From Sporosarcina globispora (GTDB lineage Bacteria > Bacillota > Bacilli > Bacillales > Cytobacillaceae): a stretch of 64,000 nucleotides of DNA. The position numbers and the translations under genes are program-made. The notes under the pieces were generated by a model, which saw only the letters and a list, made by a program, of their open reading frames with translations, made no database searches and was not told where the DNA came from. Where the stretch lies: assembly GCF_001274725.1 (NCBI RefSeq), contig NZ_LGUF01000007.1, positions 3,322,327 to 3,386,326 on the forward strand, written 5' to 3'. Shown piece after piece: positions 52,057 to 62,007 of the stretch (within the stretch, counting starts at the first letter, position 1; each line of letters starts with the position of its first letter).

Positions 52057-53253
52057 TTACGGATACTCTCCTTTCGGAACGGTCCATGTAACAGTCGTTC
52101 CCTTCCCTTTAGAAGATGAAATGGCCATAGTTCCTTGGATTGCTAAAAGTCGTTCTTTCATCGAATTGAGTCCGAATCCAGGACCGATTTGGTCAGCCCC
52201 GATTCCATCATCTTTTACTAAAAGTCCGATAGCATCTGCAGTAAAAGATAAAGTCACCTGAATCGTTTCAGCATGGCCATGACGCTTGGCATTGGTTAGC
52301 GCCTCCTGCAGGCAGCGGACCAATGCTAGCCGGATCGGCTTCGACACGGCCGTTTCCTCTCCGTTCAACTGAAGCTGAACGTTGGTCTGAGTATGAACGG
52401 CAAACTCCTTTGCGCGCTGAAACAACTCATGATGCAGGGAATGTCCCTCATCATAGGGAGAGATTTGGTGAATACTCCCCCTCACTTCATCAAGTCCGTT
52501 CCTTGTCACATTTCTTAATGTGATTAACTTCTCCTTGGCCCGTTCAGGATCTTTTTCCAATAAATAGATTACAGCATCCATTCCCATGATGACAGAGGTA
52601 AATGTATGACCGACTGTATCATGAAGCTCTTTTGCCATCCGATTTCTCTCTTCGAGGATCGTTACCTTCTCAACCTGTTCACTGTACAGCTCCAGAGCAC
52701 GATTCTGTTCTTTAATCTTCTGGTACTGGCAAAGATTTTTTTCATATAATTGCTTCATTTGAGTGCTTTTCTCGGTAAGCCTCTGAATTAAGTAACCCAT
52801 TCCGAGAGCAAAGGAGGCATTTAAGATTTGAAAGGCCAGATGGATATATACATAATTCATATCTGCGAAAAGAAGTTCAGTAATGGGGACACCGATTATA
52901 AATAGGAGGATAATATGCCACCATGTCCGCGGGTGGGACAGGAAGCCAACAATAATTAACGAAAAAGACAGGATATTGACAAACATATGGGTTGTGTAAC
53001 TTAAGTAGATTTCTAATAAACCATTCGTCAAGAAAACGAAGACCGGAAACCATCTTCTGTTAATATAACCAGATCTCCAATACAGGAGCGGAAGAATAAA
53101 ACTGATTACATTCCAAATGAAGAACTGAAAATATGGAATGGATTCATTTTCTAATAAGAAAGGATAAATCAAAACAAACCCATATGAACAGGTATAGGTA
53201 ATAAAAAAAAGCCATTCGATCCCCAGCCATTTTCTCTTCTCAACAATATCCAT
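52057..53253 (-). CDS. HisKA_3-type sensor histidine kinase
   Basis: A 398-residue kinase. About six membrane helices fill residues 10-165, then a coiled region, then the dimerisation His in ERNRMAKELHDTVGHTFTSV (His near residue 213). ATPase motifs are LQEALTNAKRHGHA, DDGIGAD and GFGLNSMKERL. No large external domain is present. It is the first gene of the pair, divergent from the secreted serine hydrolase. Confidence 0.9.
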   Translation of the reverse strand: MDIVEKRKWLGIEWLFFITYTCSYGFVLIYPFLLENESIPYFQFFIWNVISFILPLLYWRSGYINRRWFPVFVFLTNGLLEIYLSYTTHMFVNILSFSLIIVGFLSHPRTWWHIILLFIIGVPITELLFADMNYVYIHLAFQILNASFALGMGYLIQRLTEKSTQMKQLYEKNLCQYQKIKEQNRALELYSEQVEKVTILEERNRMAKELHDTVGHTFTSVIMGMDAVIYLLEKDPERAKEKLITLRNVTRNGLDEVRGSIHQISPYDEGHSLHHELFQRAKEFAVHTQTNVQLQLNGEETAVSKPIRLALVRCLQEALTNAKRHGHAETIQVTLSFTADAIGLLVKDDGIGADQIGPGFGLNSMKERLLAIQGTMAISSSKGKGTTVTWTVPKGEYP

Positions 53254-53272
53254 GTTATTCCTCCTTATATTT

Positions 53273-53378
53273 CTACTATAGTTAATTATTGGTATCCGTT
53301 AAAGTGCGAATCGTCAGATGACTATAGTCATGAGAAAACAAAAAATATGACTCCCTTCATTACTTTCACCACTATAAC
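53273..53378. promoter_or_regulatory. divergent promoter region with ACTATA boxes
   Basis: ATGACTATAGTCAT at 53318-53331 is a perfect 14-bp palindrome. Related TACTATAGTTAA (53274-53285) and CACTATAACC (about 53370-53379) words lie about 50 bp on either side. The spacing between the kinase operon and the hydrolase gene suggests sites for the adjacent NarL-type regulator. Confidence 0.5.
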
Positions 53379-53463
53379 CACAAAGAAAAGATGAGATATG
53401 ATGTTCCTCGTAAAGGAGGAAATTCAGAGTTTCATAGACATTAAACTTAAGGAGGAAGGGAAT

Positions 53464-54933
53464 ATGCTGAAACGTTATTTCAAACTCAGTGCTTTTGTCA
53501 TCGCATTATTGATGGTATTCTCGGCATTAGTTGGACCTGCCAGTGCGCCGCAAGCACAAGCTGCCAATCATAAAGGATCAGATCCGGCAAGTGCGAAGGA
53601 AATCCAAAGATTTGCGGATCAATTTTTTAAAAAGGAAATGGAAAAACGCAAAATTCCTGGTGCCGTTTTTGTTGTCGTCAAAGACAACAAGGTTCTTTTT
53701 CAAAAGGGTTACGGCTACTCAGATGTGGAGAAAGGGGTTAAGATGGATCCAGAAAACACCGTGTTTCGCGCGGCTTCGGTTGGAAAAGTCTTTACCGCCA
53801 CGGCTGTCATGCAGCTAGTTGAACAAGGAAAAATCGATTTGAACGAAGATGTGAACAACTATCTTGGGGACATCCAGCTGAAAAATAACGTCAATGAGCC
53901 GGTTACGATGAAACACCTGCTTTCCTTTACGACTGGATTTGACAACCCTGATAAAGTGAACCCGGTTAGTTTTAATCCTAACGAACGCCGCGAGCTTCGC
54001 GATATCGTCATCGAGGGGATGCCTACGGTCGTCCGGAAGCCAGGAGAATCTTACATGTACGATAATTACGCTTCTATGCTGCAAGGGTATATTGTACAAA
54101 ACCTGTCAGGAATATCGTACCACCAATACATGGATCAACATATTTTCCTGCCGCTTGGGATGAAGAATAGCAATATTTTAATGACCCCGCAAATCGAAGC
54201 GAAACTGGCGACTGGTTATGACATTGATGGGAAGACTATCGCTCCCTATACAGTCGTACCTGCTGAAGCACCTCAAGGAAGCATGTTTACTAGCGCGAGC
54301 GATATGACGAAGTTCATGTTAGCACAGTTAAATAACGGGAAACTAGGAAATAACCGAATTTTAAAGCCGAAATCAACAAAAGAAATGCAAAAAATCCATT
54401 TTGCGGTTCATTCTAAAGTTCCGAATATGGGTTATGGCTTTGAAACATTTTTCCATGCTTCCCATAACGGACAAAAGGTAATTGGTAAAGGCGGAGATCT
54501 CCCTGGGGCGCATTCATGGATGTGGCTCCTGCCAAAACAAAAGCTAGGTGCGTTTGTGTTTTATAACAAGGATGAAGAGAATTGGCCTGATATGCGAGGC
54601 CAGTTATTCGCAGAATTCATGGACCGTTTTTATCCTGAAAAGGAAGAAAGGCCAACTTACTTAAAACCTGCTTTAGAGGAGTTGCGCCGATTTGAGGGGA
54701 CTTACCGTGACTTAAGGATACCAGAGCATTGGGCGACAAAAATTACGGCATCCCCAGATGGAACACTCATTGTAGAGGATGCGGCTTTAGGAAAACATAT
54801 TGTCCGTCAGATGGAACCGCTCCTGTTTGAGGATGAAGATGGAAACCCGCTTGCCTTCAGAGAAAATGAGGACGGCACGATCGGCTATCTTTACTACGCT
54901 AACCCTTTTGCTATGGCAAAAAAGATAGAGTGA
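53464..54933 (+). CDS. secreted serine hydrolase, beta-lactamase/PBP-like
   Basis: A 489-residue protein with a Sec signal peptide (LKRYFKLSAFVIALLMVFSA, cleavage near AQAA). The class C-type SxxK motif is SVGKVFTATAVMQL (about residues 103-116), the YxN motif YDNYASMLQGYIV (about 199-211), and a GKGGDLPGAHSW region stands for the HxG box. After about residue 400 a C-terminal beta-rich domain follows. It may act on cell-wall peptides or D-amino-acid esters. ATG 53464 follows AAGGAGGAAGG. It is divergent from the two-component system that may control it. Confidence 0.87.
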   Translation: MLKRYFKLSAFVIALLMVFSALVGPASAPQAQAANHKGSDPASAKEIQRFADQFFKKEMEKRKIPGAVFVVVKDNKVLFQKGYGYSDVEKGVKMDPENTVFRAASVGKVFTATAVMQLVEQGKIDLNEDVNNYLGDIQLKNNVNEPVTMKHLLSFTTGFDNPDKVNPVSFNPNERRELRDIVIEGMPTVVRKPGESYMYDNYASMLQGYIVQNLSGISYHQYMDQHIFLPLGMKNSNILMTPQIEAKLATGYDIDGKTIAPYTVVPAEAPQGSMFTSASDMTKFMLAQLNNGKLGNNRILKPKSTKEMQKIHFAVHSKVPNMGYGFETFFHASHNGQKVIGKGGDLPGAHSWMWLLPKQKLGAFVFYNKDEENWPDMRGQLFAEFMDRFYPEKEERPTYLKPALEELRRFEGTYRDLRIPEHWATKITASPDGTLIVEDAALGKHIVRQMEPLLFEDEDGNPLAFRENEDGTIGYLYYANPFAMAKKIE

Positions 54934-55013
54934 TAATAGCCTTATTAGACTTTACAAATGCGTAAACAGGATCGTTCAATAAGACCTAAAATCTGATATT
55001 AGAATAATTAAAA

Positions 55014-55043
55014 ACCGCTCAGTCATCCTATGCATTGAGCGGT
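55014..55043 (+). terminator. hairpin after the serine hydrolase
   Basis: ACCGCTCA and TGAGCGGT arms with a 14-base loop; the T run is poor. The 700-bp gap 54934-55646 holds this hairpin, a CCTTTATTCCACAATCGGGC-type stretch (55169-55188), one copy of a degenerate dispersed motif (55339-55365) and otherwise no gene that I can support. Confidence 0.45.
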
Positions 55044-55646
55044 AAGTTATATAGACTATTATTTTTTTACAGCATGGATATAATGAATCGTTTCAAATGC
55101 AGACAAATAATCCGACCGATTACTAAAGAAAAGCTTATTTACAGTAGTTGGGGAATAGTGGATCGTATCCTTTATTCCACAATCGGGCGCTTTTCTTTAA
55201 TAAGAGGGCGTCTTTTTGTAATGACCCAACACATTTAAGAGATTAGATATTGTTAGGTAAAGAAACGATTGTGAAGATTTCTACTAAAGGGTGCGTTAAT
55301 CTAAGAAGGAATAACGCTCTTTTTATGGAATTTATTGTATTAACGGTCAGGTTAGCTGAAGAAGGAATATTACTAAGCAATCTACGCCTTAAATCTTCTC
55401 AATTTAATTACCTATAAAAAAAGAAATCGATAAAGGAGTGGTTCTCTTAAAAATATGTCACAATAAGAGAAAAGTAATAAATTTTATTGATTCAAATAAT
55501 TACGATATATGGTAAAATTTACAATGAAAAGAGTGGGGGCTGAATACTATAGACCCAATTTGATTTAATTTTAACAACAGTCGCTTTTGGTGTTTCAAGG
55601 GAAAATAATACAAATTAGTAGTTTCATTATAAGGGAGAGATACTGT

Positions 55647-56408
55647 ATGAAAGAAAAGGAGAATTCTTCAGAAGATAAACATATAGAGGATATAAAATTC
55701 TCAATTATCATACCTGCCCATAATGAAGAAAAGTACATTGGAAAATGCTTGGAATCTATTTCAAAAGCCTCAAAATTATTTGAAAATCAGGTTGAAATCA
55801 TCGTTGTGTTAAATCGATGTACAGACAGAACAGAAGAAATTGCAAAATCATACAAATGTATAACGATAAAGAATAACGATAAAAACCTTTCTAAGATTAG
55901 GAACGCAGGTGTTGATCTAGCGAAAGGTGAAATCATCGTTACAATTGATGCAGATACCCAGATGAACGATCATGTGTTGTCTAATGTAAAGGAATACTTA
56001 ACTACAGGAAAGTACATCGGGGGTGGAGTTACAGGGAAATTTGAAAGAATGTCTTTAGGAATATTTGTTTCAACCTTATTACTAATAGGCCCACTACTTC
56101 TTAAATATGGAGCAATATCTGTGGGAATCTTTTGGTGCTACAAAAAGGATTTTAAGTCGATTAAGGGATTTAATGAAGATATGCTTATGGCAGAAGATGC
56201 TGATTTTGCTAAGCGATTAAAAGATTGGGGAAAGAAGAATGGAAAAAAATACGGAACGATTCAAAATGGGATGATAACTTCATGCAGAAAGTTTGATAAA
56301 CATGGAGACTGGGCTTTACTTAAACGTCCGAAGATAATTTTAGCTTATCTCAAAGGAACTGATCAGAAATATGCAAATGAAGCATATTATGAAAATCAAG
56401 ATAGATAA
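55647..56408 (+). CDS. family 2 glycosyltransferase
   Basis: A 253-residue GT-A enzyme. FSIIIPAHNEEKYIGKCLES (start about residue 18) is the nucleotide-sugar strand, LSKIRNAGVDLAKGEIIVTI then DADTQ (about 110-114) is the DxD region, and FNEDMLMAEDADFAKRLK the acceptor-side ED motif. One membrane segment (about 145-170) suggests membrane attachment. ATG 55647 follows AAGGGAGAG. Donor and acceptor are unknown. It is AT-rich and flanked by decayed DNA. Confidence 0.85.
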   Translation: MKEKENSSEDKHIEDIKFSIIIPAHNEEKYIGKCLESISKASKLFENQVEIIVVLNRCTDRTEEIAKSYKCITIKNNDKNLSKIRNAGVDLAKGEIIVTIDADTQMNDHVLSNVKEYLTTGKYIGGGVTGKFERMSLGIFVSTLLLIGPLLLKYGAISVGIFWCYKKDFKSIKGFNEDMLMAEDADFAKRLKDWGKKNGKKYGTIQNGMITSCRKFDKHGDWALLKRPKIILAYLKGTDQKYANEAYYENQDR

Positions 56409-56675
56409 CAATAACAGTACCATTACAATGATCAGGAGTTAAACTAAAGTTAAGTCTCAAGAAGAAATAAAAATCGAAAGTACACAGATTGTGAATTAAT
56501 GTCTTTTAAGATTATCTTGAAATCGAGTCTTCTGTTAAAGGGCGCTTTAGGCTCTTTCCCATAAACATCCAGCAGTTTTGCCTTCAATTTTTCAGGGAAA
56601 GGACTCCTTTTTTTACTGCCAATAATAGTATTCTTCCATTTTGGATAAATCTTTTCTTGTCAAAATAGGCATATC

Positions 56676-57105
56676 TTAGACCTCTCTGCTTAATCCATGA
56701 CGTTCACGCATGGAGGCTTCACTGTCTAATAAGATTGATAGGAATCATGTACTATACGGTCTAAAACGGCTTCGGCAATAGTTCCATTTCCCAATTCCAT
56801 GTGCCATCCACTGGGATCAATTTGGGACCAGTAAATGGTGGAAGAGGTTTTGTGCCGTACTTCCGTAATCTCCAACAAGATATTCCCTTCATCTTTTGAT
56901 AGGTCAGTAAGTAGCCACTCATCAAGAATAAGAACATCCGTTTTTGCATATTTCTTGATTAACTTGCGATAGCTACCGTCTGAAGCTAATTCTGCAAGAG
57001 ACAGTTCATCCAATAGTTCAGGCAACCGAATATACTTTACTTTGTGGAACTGACGAGGTTACACCGAATGCACAAGCCATAAATGTTTTCCCCGATCCCT
57101 AATGG
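56676..57105 (-). pseudogene. istB: IS21-family istB ATPase relic
   Basis: Three frames together give an IstB C-terminal part. GSGKTFMACAFGV (Walker A, about 57097-57059) is in one frame. A second frame has LPELLDELSLAELASDGSYR then TDVLILDEWLLTDLSKDEG and ending at DRIVHDSYQSY. A third closes it with DSEASMRERHGLSREV, stopping at 56676. Two frameshifts therefore break it. The N-terminal part and istA are missing. Confidence 0.85.
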
Positions 57106-57305
57106 GCTTGCAGCTGACGGAATCATTGGTCCAAACACACATAGTGCACTTGCTGTTTATTATTAACCGAAATAACTTTTATGTGAATTCTGAAATCAAT
57201 CTAGGGTTTATGCAAAATTGTAATGAACCCATAGAGGAACTAAATTGTATAGGTAGTTATTTTCAAAAATCCCAGCTGAATTTAGCTTCTTGTTTATTCA
57301 AGAAT

Positions 57306-57337
57306 AGGAGGCTATTCTCGAATAAGAAGGGCCTCCT
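57306..57337. other. hairpin in decayed intergenic DNA
   Basis: AGGAGGC and GCCTCCT can pair across 18 bases. The gap 57106-57494 also has one degenerate dispersed motif (57382-57410) and no supportable gene. Confidence 0.35.
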
Positions 57338-57494
57338 TATGAATCGGGTAGCGATTGTTCAATAAGAGCAGTCACTTTTTTACTAATGGTCAGGGTTAGT
57401 TCAAGAAGGATTTCACGAAGATTGTATAATTTGTTAAATAAATTAATTGAAAGAGTCATAGAATGCAAATGAATGAAAACAGGGAGGGATAGTT

Positions 57495-59027
57495 TTGAAA
57501 AATCCAATAAGGAAAAAATGGCTTGTATTCGGACTGGTCATTTCCATATGCATTCCGACAATTGCATATGGAAAGGAACCGACTGCTAGGTCAAATTCAA
57601 CAGGCCAAATTTTTAATCTAGTTGAAGGTTCGAATGTGGCAAGTATACCTAATGCTCTTAATCTACCAAGTTCACCCGCATTTGTTCCTAAAGAGAAGGG
57701 CGCACTCGCAGGAAAGGGCCCAATCGAAGAGGCGAATAATCATCAAGATCGTTTCTTGCAGAATGCCGTTCAATTTGTAAGTGATATGGAGGCGGGCAAC
57801 TATGGACAGGCCTTAAAGTCGTCATCCCGCCCTTTAAAGAAGTCAATTTCCGAGCAATGGTTGGAAATCTATTGGACCACACTAAAGCAGCAATTGCAGC
57901 CAATGGCAGGATCGTTCATCGGTTTCGGAACAGCTACAGTCAAGGAATCGAATCGAGTCCATACGAATGTGGAAATTGAGCTTCAGTTCGAGAGAGCAGT
58001 GTATCCGTTTACACTTCGATGAGACCGATCTGGAAAAGTAGATGATTTTCTATTAACTACGTATACGGGTTCGGTTGCAGCAGATCCAGCATACAGCAAT
58101 CCGCATTCCTTTACTGAAAAAGACGTTGTGATAGGAAAAGGGGATTTTGCACTGCCTGGGACGCTGTCGATTCCTAAAGGAAAGGGACCATTTCCAGTAG
58201 TTGTTCTCGTTCAAGGATCAGGGGCAACCGATAAGGATGAAGCAGCGTATGCGATAAAACCATTCCGTGATTTGGCGCACGGGCTTGCTTCAAAAGGAAT
58301 TGCCGTGCTGCGTTACAACAAACGAACATTTGAACATGCAGCAAAAATTTCGGCAGACCAAAATCACACAGTTGATAAAGAATCAACAGATGATGCTCTT
58401 TTAGCAACGCGATTGCTTGAAAAAGAGAAAAAAATAAATGATGAGCAAATCTATATTCTCGGTCATAGCCAAGGGGGCATGATGGTGCCTCAAATGATTA
58501 ATCAAGACAAGAGGCAAAATATCGCTGGTGCAATCGTGATGGGCGGACCGGCGCGAACAATTCAAGATGTCGTTCTTGATCAATTTCATTATCTTCTTTC
58601 CATCGGCCAAATCCCACCGCAGGCAGCTGAGTTTTATACTGCTCAATTTGAAATGTTAAATAATCCGGATTTCTCAGGAGAAAATCCTCCCGATGAATTT
58701 CTGCTTGGTCAGGCAATGTTTTGGGATTCTATAAATGATATAAGAGCAGCAGAGATGGCAAAGGAACAAAATGAACCATTGCTGATTATTCAAGGAGAGC
58801 GGGATTACCAAGTCGTTTCAGGCATAGAGATTCCTATATGGAAAGAGGAGCTTTCTCATCGGAACAATGTTGAATATCGTCTATACCCGAAGCTGAATCA
58901 TTTCTTTACTGAAGGCGAAGGGGAAATGAGCATGCCGGCAGAATATCTTGCCCCAGCTAACATTCCAGAATATGTCGTTCATGACATAGCTGAGTGGGTA
59001 AAGTCTAAACCAAATAAAAGTGAATGA
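57495..59027 (+). pseudogene. exported alpha/beta hydrolase with DUF3887-like N-terminus, in-frame TGA
   Basis: One frame runs from 57495 to 59027, interrupted by a single TGA at 58020-58022 (LRxDRSGKVDD). The N-terminal 175 residues have a signal peptide (KKWLVFGLVISICIPTIAYG) and a DUF3887-like domain (AVQFVSDMEAGNYGQAL). After the stop the hydrolase has VVVLVQGSGATDKDEAAYA, nucleophile GHSQGGMM, acid in GERDYQV and His in KLNHFFTEGEG. All catalytic residues remain. The TGA could come from one substitution in TGG or TTA. The second part could still be made alone from an internal start, without export. Confidence 0.85.
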
Positions 59028-59039
59028 AAAATCGAAAAA

Positions 59040-59077
59040 ACTCACTCATCTTTTGTTTAGGATGGGTGTTTTTTTTC
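59040..59077 (+). terminator. intrinsic terminator after the hydrolase
   Basis: CACTCATC and GATGGGTG arms with a 10-base loop and ten Ts. A short frame starting at 59024 runs straight through it and is not a gene. Downstream (59078-59344) no gene is supported. Confidence 0.85.
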
Positions 59078-59344
59078 GTTTCAAAATTTAGTAAACCCCA
59101 ATTCAAACAATGGGCCATTAGTGATGACAACTTGAGGAACAATTGCATATTTGATAATCAGGGCCATTTAATGGAGGAAGAATCTCAAGAAAAATTGAAT
59201 ACTTATGGTACTGATAGTATGGTGTTTGTGAAAACATGTACTTAAATGCGCGGGACGGTTAGTTTAATAAATCCAACTTGTTTGGTAATATATAGAAAAT
59301 AAGAGTGTAATTAAAGAAAAATAGTAAGAGGTGATGAAGTAATA

Positions 59345-59767
59345 ATGACTACAAATAAAAAATCAAGTGAAAGTAAGAAATTGAATGGTCCTGAGCAGGT
59401 AGCAGAATTTATGAACAACCTTAAACATCCACATAAAGAAGAAATAGAAGAAGTTCGAAATATCATTTTAAGCACTAATGATAAAATTACTGAACATATT
59501 AAATGGAATGCTCCTAGCTTCTGTTATGAAGGTGAAGATCGAATTACATTTAATCTTCATGGAAAAGGATTTATTCGACTCGTATTTCATTGTGGTACTA
59601 AGGTAAAAGACCGAAATACAAATGAGCCTCTGGTTGTAGATCCCAGTGGTATACTAGAATGGAAAGCAGCCGACAGAGCTATAATGAAATTTACTGATCA
59701 AAATGACGTTAAAGCTAAAGAAGAAAAACTTAGAGAAGTAATCACAAAGTGGCTCAAAGTTATTTAA
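59345..59767 (+). CDS. DUF1801-family protein
   Basis: A 140-residue protein. NLKHPHKEEIEEVRNIIL near residue 25, then HIKWNAPSFCYEGEDRITFN (about 51-70) and LVFHCGTKVKD are the YdhG/DUF1801 pattern; some members act as iron chaperones (Fra), but the role here is unknown. ATG 59345 follows AAGAGGTGATG. A terminator follows at 59820-59849. Confidence 0.85.
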   Translation: MTTNKKSSESKKLNGPEQVAEFMNNLKHPHKEEIEEVRNIILSTNDKITEHIKWNAPSFCYEGEDRITFNLHGKGFIRLVFHCGTKVKDRNTNEPLVVDPSGILEWKAADRAIMKFTDQNDVKAKEEKLREVITKWLKVI

Positions 59768-59819
59768 GATGGGTGATGCCTCTTCTTCAACAAACGGGTA
59801 GCCTTCGTATTATAGAGTT

Positions 59820-59849
59820 AACCAGTTTTTACTGGTTGCTCTTTTTTTT
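59820..59849 (+). terminator. intrinsic terminator
   Basis: AACCAGT and ACTGGTT arms around a TTTT loop, then GCTC and seven Ts, about 50 bp after the DUF1801 gene. Confidence 0.8.
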
Positions 59850-59869
59850 ATAGGACCTATTATTTCAGT

Positions 59870-60050
59870 AGCCAGGGTAGAACGTACGGGTGCGTGGGAG
59901 TTAGATCTCGTCAACTAAACTGTTCGCCCCCTACTTGTAGAATGATGTTTGAGGCTGGTTGGGACAAATGATCTCGTATAACAAGCGAAGCTATGGAACT
60001 ACAGGAAGGTATAGGGGTTACTGGTGAGTAAAACTAAGGGAGAGATATTA
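59870..60050 (+). ncRNA. candidate bridge-RNA region of the IS110 element
   Basis: This 180-bp stretch lies directly before the transposase start. It has several short self-complementary words (GGGGGCG/CGCCCCC-type and GGCTGG/CTACTT segments). By analogy with IS621 the left end gives a structured RNA that guides target and donor choice. No fold was computed; the assignment is by position only. Confidence 0.35.
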
Positions 60051-61240
60051 ATGAATCCAGTCATTGGCCTAGATGTAGCCAAAGGAGAAAGTGAGGTTCA
60101 AGCCTTTTTAGATAGAGACAAGCCGTTCGGGAAAAGCATACCAAGGAAGATTTAGATTCGCTTATTTCTTTTTTGAGAGAGATAGAGGGGAATACTGGGG
60201 TAAGGCCAGCAGTTATTCTTGAATCTACAGGACATTACCATACACCGATTATTCAATGTCTTGAGGGAAGTCAGTATCTATACATCCTGGTAAATCCAAT
60301 CATTTCTTATCAAGCTAAGAAAACAAGCCTTAGAAAGGTAAAGACTGATGCCGTTGATGCATATCACCTTTGTGTTCTTTACTACAAGGAAGAATTTGAG
60401 CCATATAAGAAAAGAGGACTAAGACTTCTAAACCTGAGAACATTGTCAAGGCAATACGAAACCGTTACGAACCTTTACATCCAGGCAAAACTTCAGTTCC
60501 ATACTCTTCTTGATCAGATATTTCCTGAATACAGGGGAGTCTTCGGGGATTTATTTTCGAAAGTTTCTCTTCAGGTTTTAAAGGAGTTCCCTACATCTGA
60601 AGATGTTCTGAGGACTGGTAAAGCAAAGATACTGGAGCGAATTGTGGGAATGCGTATAAAACGGTCTGAGGGTTTGGCCTGGGCGAGGGCAGCTAAATTA
60701 ATAGCTTCGGCTGAGCGAAATCCTTTCCAACAAGGTGTGTATCAAAGTCAGTTGTTCAGTTTGGATATGTATATCTCTATGCTTCTTCAGTACCAAGCAC
60801 ACCTATCCAGTATAGAGGCAGAGATAGATGTCCTGGCAGAAGAAATTGAAGAATGTAAGATAATCCAATCAATTCCCGGAATAGGAGGAAAGATCGCGGC
60901 AACGATCATTTCCGAAATTGGAGAAATTGATCGGTTTAATCACCCTAAAAAACTTGTGGCTTACGCGGGAATAGATCCAAGTGTCCATTCATCAGGTAAG
61001 TTCACAGCTACTATAAATCATATTACTAAACGAGGTTCAAGCCGATTACGGCACGCTTTGTATATGGCCGTTTTATGCGGTATAAGAAGCTCCAGGAACA
61101 AGAAGCTAAAAGAGTATTATGATCGGAAACGAAATGAAGGAAAGCCTGCAAAAGTAGCAATGATAGCTTGTGTAAACAAGCTTTTACACTGGATTTATGC
61201 AATGCTAAAAAGGAATGACCAGTTCCTGGATTTGGCTTAG
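60051..61240 (+). pseudogene. IS110-family transposase, frameshifted near the N-terminus
   Basis: ATG 60051 begins NPVIGLDVAKGESEVQAFLD, with the first RuvC-like Asp at residue 8, but this frame stops at 60155. The rest continues in another frame: EKHTKEDLDSLISFLREIEG, then LESTGHYH (Glu), KTDAVDAYHL (Asp pair) and the C-terminal Ser region SIPGIGGKIAATIISEIGEI and HSSGKF. Comparison with relatives (KKSFKVSHT-like) suggests a deletion of about 13 bp between 60136 and 60140. The large downstream frame could start at TTG 60173 but would lack a catalytic Asp. Confidence 0.88.
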
Positions 61241-61425
61241 TCCACAGAAAACAGCAGCTTAAGAAAAACCTTCCAAAAGGAATTTGGAGGGTTATTTGGC
61301 TTGCTTTCAAAAGTATAACACGGTGGATTAAATATTTTAATAAGAAGTTCTTGACTCCTATTAGCTGGTTTAGTTGAAGAACTGTTTTTCTATAGTAGTC
61401 CGGCAATATATATTCGAATGGCATT

Positions 61426-61467
61426 ACAAAACAAGACCGACAAAGTTTACTGTCGGTCTTGTTTTGT
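61426..61467. terminator. long perfect palindrome, bidirectional terminator
   Basis: Seventeen-base perfect arms (starting ACAAAACAAGACC) surround an 8-base loop. GAATGG (about 61416) and CCATTC (about 61482) extend pairing further out. T and A tracts make it work both ways. It may separate the insertion sequence from the element to the right. The rest of 61241-61597 holds a degenerate dispersed motif (61359-61380) and no gene. Confidence 0.75.
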
Positions 61468-61597
61468 ACATAAATAATACCATTCAAGTTACCGCAGCGG
61501 TGTTTTTGAACTAAGTTCTAGAAGTTCACATATAACTTTCCGTGTATTTTACTAATACTCAATTCAAAATAAATAAAACCGAAAGAAGGAATAAATA

Positions 61598-61980
61598 ATG
61601 GGAAATAATTTTGGTGATTATATTTCGATCTATACAAGGGCAGATGCACTTGCAGATGGTGAGCTTGTGGATGTTACATCTACAGCTAAGTAAGCAGGAT
61701 TTAAGTTTACTGTTGCCGTAACGAGGTCTGTTTGGGATGGAATAGTAAAGCCGGACAAAACAGCAGAGAATCGTGGAGAATCAGAGAGCGGGCGATTATG
61801 GGATGTTATCTGGATGCTGATCGTCGCAACAAAGAGGGATACGGGGAACGGCAGTACCATCAAATATAGTGTCATCGCTACACATAAAGGAAAGAACAAG
61901 ACTCATGACCTTGTGGCTGTCTGCGGGCCGGGAGACACTCCGATCCGGTTATTACTATCATGCTACCTGGTGAGGATTGA
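61598..61980 (+). pseudogene. DUF6573-family gene with nonsense codon and frameshift
   Basis: ATG 61598 follows AAGAAGGA. The frame reads FGDYISIYTRADALADGELV then VTSTAK, meets TAA at 61691-61693, and resumes AGFKFTVAVTRSVWDGIV, GRLWDVIWMLIVATKRDTG and VAVCGPGDT. There a one-base deletion (near 61938) breaks it; adding one base gives the family ending DPVITIMLPGED and a stop at 61980. In relatives the stop position is a Glu codon. DUF6573 genes sit on plasmids and conjugative elements, often beside ardC-like genes. Confidence 0.85.
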
Positions 61981-62007
61981 TTTGCTACTATCATATGAAA
62001 TTTCTAG

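Larger units (their letters stand above)
59870..61330 (+). mobile_element. IS110-family insertion sequence (approximate limits)
   Basis: The element comprises about 180 bp of non-coding left end (59870-60050), a broken transposase (60051-61240) and a short right end. The ends cannot be fixed because IS110 elements lack terminal inverted repeats. The left non-coding stretch is where IS110-group elements encode their bridge RNA. The right boundary is a guess. Confidence 0.7.

Noticed and set aside
55035-55238. 67-residue ORF after the serine hydrolase
   Set aside because: No ribosome site; composed of hairpin-rich intergenic sequence seen elsewhere in Bacillaceae.
57102-57365. 87-residue ORF
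   Set aside because: No ribosome site, no family pattern, begins within the istB relic and passes a hairpin.
59024-59245. 73-residue ORF after the hydrolase
   Set aside because: Overlaps the hydrolase end and runs through a strong terminator; the downstream part is not supported by a start.
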